In this document: positions 59,801 through 64,000 of the stretch, in pieces | Layout: each line of letters opens with the position of its first letter | Position numbering within the stretch: the stretch's first letter is position 1 | Assembly: GCF_024713975.1 (NCBI RefSeq) | Contig: NC_091098.1 | Location: forward strand, 25,663,316 to 25,727,315 | DNA: 64,000 bases | Reading direction: 5' to 3' | Origin: Paralichthys olivaceus | Taxonomy: Eukaryota; Chordata; Actinopteri; Pleuronectiformes; Paralichthyidae | Notes under the pieces: generated by a model | Databases searched by the model: none | Told to the model about the DNA's origin: nothing | Seen by the model: the letters and a program-made list of their open reading frames with translations, nothing else | Made by a program: the position numbers and the translations under genes

Positions 59801-62464
59801 GAGGCCTGAGCGTCACACGTCCTCCTGGTGGGCTCCCTCCATCCTCACACGGAGCCGTTCACATTACTCCCCATTAAACTGTCTGCTCCTCAATGGGGGT
59901 TTGTGCTCCTCGAGTCTGATTTACAACTCTGAATTCAGGACTTCTCCGACACTTCCCTCGCTTCAGCCGCCATCTGACCACAAACAGTAACGGTGCGCCA
60001 TCTGCTAACGGATCGTTGCTTTCTGCTTCTTTAGCTTCCTGCCTCGACCCATTATTTGTGAGTAATCTTCTGAATGCTTTTTGATTAATCGTTAAAAGTC
60101 TATAAAATGTCAGAAACTGAGAAAATCATTCACAGATGATCGACAACAATTACAGCAAAGAGCAGAAAGTCAGAATTGAATTCTCCTGGACAACAAAATG
60201 GAAACGCTGGAGCAGATCCTGTTTTTCTTTTGCCTGAAAGAATTATGTGTTTTTCCTAAAAACATTCATTGAGAAGCAACAACCAGGTAATTTCTTGGGC
60301 TTTAAACCTTCGATCCTGCGCTGACGTCCGGACATTCTTCTGAAATTGGTCGTATGTGAAGTTTTTCCACTCCGGAGAATGTCTGACTGAGCCCTTGAAT
60401 GCATCAGGATGTAAATGTGCTGTGAACAGGATCACGTGACTCCAGAAGCAGAACTTATCCGTCATGTGAGCACGTTCCTGACCCCGACGATCTGCAGTCA
60501 TGGATGTTAATGGAAAACACTCATACTCAGGGGACTGTTTGTTTATTGTAAAAGTTTCTGAACGTAATAATCGGTTCATCTCCCGTCGTCAGGTTTGTTT
60601 CCTGCTGCTCGTGTGGAGGACTCATTGTCTGTGTGGCGCCGGGACACGTTCTGCTTTACATGTCGTTTGCTTTAAATTTAAACTCGTCAGTCACACGACA
60701 GTCTCACGTTCTCGTTGAGTTTCCTGAGCACTTAGGGAGGATCCTCACTCTGGGGAAAGTGGATGGCGGAGGGAGCGACAATAGGCCTTTTATGTGGAGA
60801 GTTATCCTCAGTCCCTTGTGTTAGCTCCAGGGGCACCATGTGACCGGCTCTCATTCAGGTCATGTCGGCCTGTTCAGCCTTTGACCCTCTTAGGAGGAGA
60901 AGCTTCTCCCTCAGTGTCCCATTCGTCCCACAGCGATGCGAGCGTTAAGGTCTGACGCTGCAGAGGAAGGACAGTCGTCCGCCGGGCCTCCGTCCACGGA
61001 CGCCAGCGGTTTACTCTTTGTTTTAAAGGGGATAAATTCCGTCCTGACAAAATCCACCGTCGTCACTCTGAGCAGGAATCTTTTTTTTTAATATTGTGCG
61101 ATAAGACAAACGGGGTGGGGTTGGTTCTCTCTTTGTGTTTCCCCAGCCCGTTGCATTCTGGGTCCGATTCCCTGTCGGCAACATACCAAGACGTTAGCGA
61201 CGTTAGTTACCTCGTTATTGTTTTTACAAGCTGCTCAGGGTATTTAAATCATTCAGTGATATTAAACCATTGTATTTATTTATGTTCGCCTCGTGTATTA
61301 ATGTGTCTCCACACAGAGACGGGACGGACTCGACTGAAGCCTCACGTACGTCATTCAGCCCGTTTTTAAGTTTAAAGCAGCGTTTCCACCTCATCAGAGA
61401 TAAAAATAACTTTTTTATTTTCTCAGCTTATGCTCAGACTTTTCTTTTCTGAGCTTCACTTCACTTGACTGCCGTTAAAATCAGCCACAATAAAAACTAT
61501 ATCGTGAAAACAAAGTGAACTGATGACCACTAATGTGTAAAGTGTGTAACAGAGCTTGAGCAGTTTTTATTGGAGGAACATTATGAACTTTCTTCCTGAG
61601 CAGCAGCAGATTGTCCGGGTCGGACTCAACAACATTCCCTGGTTTAAACTCCACAGAAGTTCCTGAGAAGCAGATGCGAGAAGTTCACCGGCAGCAAAAA
61701 TGAAAACAAAAACAAAGAGAACTGATTTCTCGGACTCTCTCTGGAGTTCATGTCTGGAACGAGCTTCATTCAGGTTATCAGACTACGTTCTCTTGTGTGT
61801 TTCCACCGTCAGCACTAATCATGTGTCAGACGTTCAGGTTTAAAATCAGGTTTGGATTAATGACCAGTTCTGTTTGATCAGATTTGATTTGTTTGGAGTC
61901 TCTCTCTCTCACCACTAGGTGGACGCAGACCCGGCAGTGTGACTCACTGGCCTCGGGCTCATTTGATCAGGGTGTGTTCTTTATTTGCCGTGTGTTGTGT
62001 CTCTTTGCTGCGGTTCATTCCTGATGACCTGTGCAGTTTCCTGAAGGTCTGACGGTGTTTCGTGTACATCGTCCCCCTGATGCTGGAGTCTCTCTGTTTG
62101 AGATTTATCTTGAAAGCATAGTTTGAATTCCTTCAATCGCACACACAGAACCTGAAGTTCTGCTGTGAATCTGGGGGGCGGCTCTGTGCTCGCCACACTG
62201 ACTGTTTTGGTCGAATCTGAATGACAATAGCTTGAAACAACTGACACTCAGCCCCGGGGCGCTCGATTCTGACCGTAGGAAGTCTGGTGTGGGGCAAAGT
62301 GGATTCAGGTCAGGTCTCTTGTCTACTCAATTAGGGTCAAATTAAAAAAAAAGGAATCGCTCATGTATGTGGAATTGTTTTTTCTATTTTCAACAGTTTG
62401 CAGGTTTTTACCGTTCAGTGTTTTATCAAGTTCTCTTCCCACGTTGAGTTCATGAGACCTGGGT

Positions 62465-62499
62465 CTTCTTCTTCTTCTTCTTCTTCTTCTTCTTCTTCT
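62465..62499. repeat. TTC trinucleotide microsatellite
   Basis: About 11-12 TTC units followed by a short GTT tract. Confidence 0.9.
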
Positions 62500-62659
62500 G
62501 TTGTTGTTGTTGATGCCTTGGCGCTCAGTCATTTTGTCACCGGACTCGGTTTAGCGTGTCTGGTATGTCGGGGGGGTATGAGGATGATGTGGCTTCATTA
62601 ACCAGAAGAGCAGATGAGTCACGCAGGGAGAAAAAAACCTGGAGATAAACCACCCAGAC

Positions 62660-62661
62660 AT

Positions 62662-62713
<52 letters not shown>
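62660..62713. repeat. CA dinucleotide microsatellite
   Basis: About 26 CA units. Confidence 0.9.
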
Positions 62714-62717
<4 letters not shown>

Positions 62718-64000
62718 GGGAGTCAATCTCAGACACCGACACGCTCAGTGTGGAGCAGGATCATTACTTCAGTCGTTTGTTCGGCAAAGACTAAAAGGTT
62801 CTAACGAGAGAAGCAGCTTTTCTTTGTCTTACATGATGGTGAGTTGAATGTTTTGGGGGTTTTCACCTTTTATGTTGATATGTTTCTCATGTTTTGTGCC
62901 AAAAACTCTGATGATCGACTTCAGATCGACGAAACGTTTTGCTGTTTATCAGATCGTTTGTTTCACGAAGTGATCGTTATCGATATCGAGGGGTTCCATC
63001 GTTTTAATCTTCTTGTAATTTTGGGAAAATCAGCCGCATGTCTGCGTTTTGCTAAGTTGCAAAAGTTAAACTCTGTGATGAAGCGAGTCCTTCTATCCCA
63101 CAATGCAACACAGTTCACGCCTCATTTGTTCGTCTACGTCAAATATCCGGCGACACACTCGCCTGCTGTTAGTTTGGCAAAACTGTGACACTGGTACAGC
63201 GGTGCTTCCAAATGATGAAGTGTTTGAATGAAGGGGGGGGGAGGGTGCATTTGTGACTCATGCGCTAAGCCGTCGACCAATCGCAGACGAGTCGGCCGGC
63301 CGACCAATCACAGCAGAATGGGGTTTCCAGGAGGCGGGGCCAAGAGCTAAAATAAATCTTTCCAGATGAACTATGAGACAAAAGTGTAAAACCTGTTCTG
63401 CCAAAAAAAAAATAAACATGAGCATTTAGTTTGGAAATATTTAGTTGAATTAATAAAACGTGATATTTAATATTTGAAGAATCAGCTGATCTGCGTAACT
63501 GATCTCAGAGCTGCTTCGCTGCTTCTGTCCTGTGATCACTTTTTAATTCAGTGCCTCCACCTGGATGTAGCTCGACCTGTCACCTCGGGTCGTTTTCTAT
63601 TTCTATGGACAAGCAGAGTTTTTCTATTTATTTCGAGAACAAGCTGCACGTGGAAAATTAAGGATTACAATTCAGGTGCATATCTCCGGCTCTGAACTGA
63701 TTCTGCTGTGCGGGGACTTCTTGTTTCCCTCAGTGCAGCCACACCGGAGCTGGTCCAGCTCTTAGTGCCAATGTGATTGAGAAAGACAATCCTCTTAGCT
63801 CAGAGCCTGTTTTCTTTTCTAGGCCACCGAATGGCTGTGTGCAGAAGTCCTGTCAGTTCAGCCTGGCAGTCGGATATCCTCTCCCTGTTAAGTTCCTTTG
63901 TCCGCTCCGTGGTTGGGTCTCCTTTGAAACACAACCCCCCTCTCCTCCTCTTTATGGCCCGAGCCGGCAGCTGCAGGGTTAATGTTTAGCAGCAGCAGCG

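Larger units (their letters stand above)
53000..64000. other. Eleven kilobases with no identified gene
   Basis: Could be the first intron of a gene starting near 52.8 kb. It holds a C run and CA repeat (53290-53328), a dispersed-repeat fragment (53735-53820), a G run (57177-57190), a TTC tract (62465-62499) and a CA microsatellite (62660-62713). Many short ORFs exist (up to 218 aa at 56895-57551, from C-rich simple sequence), but none shows family motifs or splice-compatible ends that I can support. Confidence 0.5.

Overview
This is a nuclear window from a ray-finned fish, most likely a percomorph teleost. The evidence is spliced genes with GT-AG introns, vertebrate gene families (alpha-tubulin, pmel, sarnp, ccnt1, kansl2), CA/TG and CT microsatellites, short TTAA-flanked inverted-repeat elements, and a tRNA-headed SINE of a type common in spiny-rayed fishes. 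Nothing bacterial, CRISPR-like or viral was seen.

Layout. (1) 1-23.2 kb is an alpha-tubulin cluster of four genes with the same four-exon structure (exon 1 = the ATG alone; exons 2-4 of 223, 149 and 981 nt; 451 aa). Genes 1, 2 and 3 are on the minus strand (2053-4596, 6386-9950, 11364-13897) and gene 4 is on the plus strand (20302-22973). Genes 1 and 2 are a tandem duplicate of a unit of about 4.7 kb that includes promoter and spacer. A third copy of that promoter lies at the left edge, so at least one more gene should lie just outside. Genes 3 and 4 form a divergent pair around a 6-kb, repeat-rich spacer. (2) 23.6-28.9 kb: pmel, minus strand, 12 exons, 611 aa, tail-to-tail with tubulin gene 4. 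(3) 31.8-35.1 kb: sarnp, plus, 11 exons, 211 aa. (4) 37.8-42.6 kb: ccnt1, plus, 9 exons, 690 aa, preceded by about 1 kb of CT-rich simple sequence and a run of 44 C. (5) 45.3-51.1 kb: kansl2, plus, with a CpG-rich promoter, eight coding exons, 478 aa, and a candidate H/ACA snoRNA in an intron. (6) 51.3-64 kb: no gene identified; a possible first exon of a plus-strand gene lies near 52.8-53.0 kb, and the rest could be its first intron.

How the genes relate. They do not form an operon-like system. The cluster supplies alpha-tubulin. Pmel forms the amyloid fibrils of melanosomes. Sarnp (mRNA export), Ccnt1 (P-TEFb transcription elongation) and Kansl2 (NSL histone acetyltransferase complex) are housekeeping gene-expression factors. 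The most informative signals are evolutionary: mosaic variant patterns across the tubulin copies that suggest gene conversion, an insertion replacing a splice donor in gene 1, a mobile element present in one copy with its empty site in the other, and the candidate snoRNA in kansl2. I did not find a convincing wholly new system.

All coordinates come from reading the sequence by eye; exon ends were checked by reading phase and total length.
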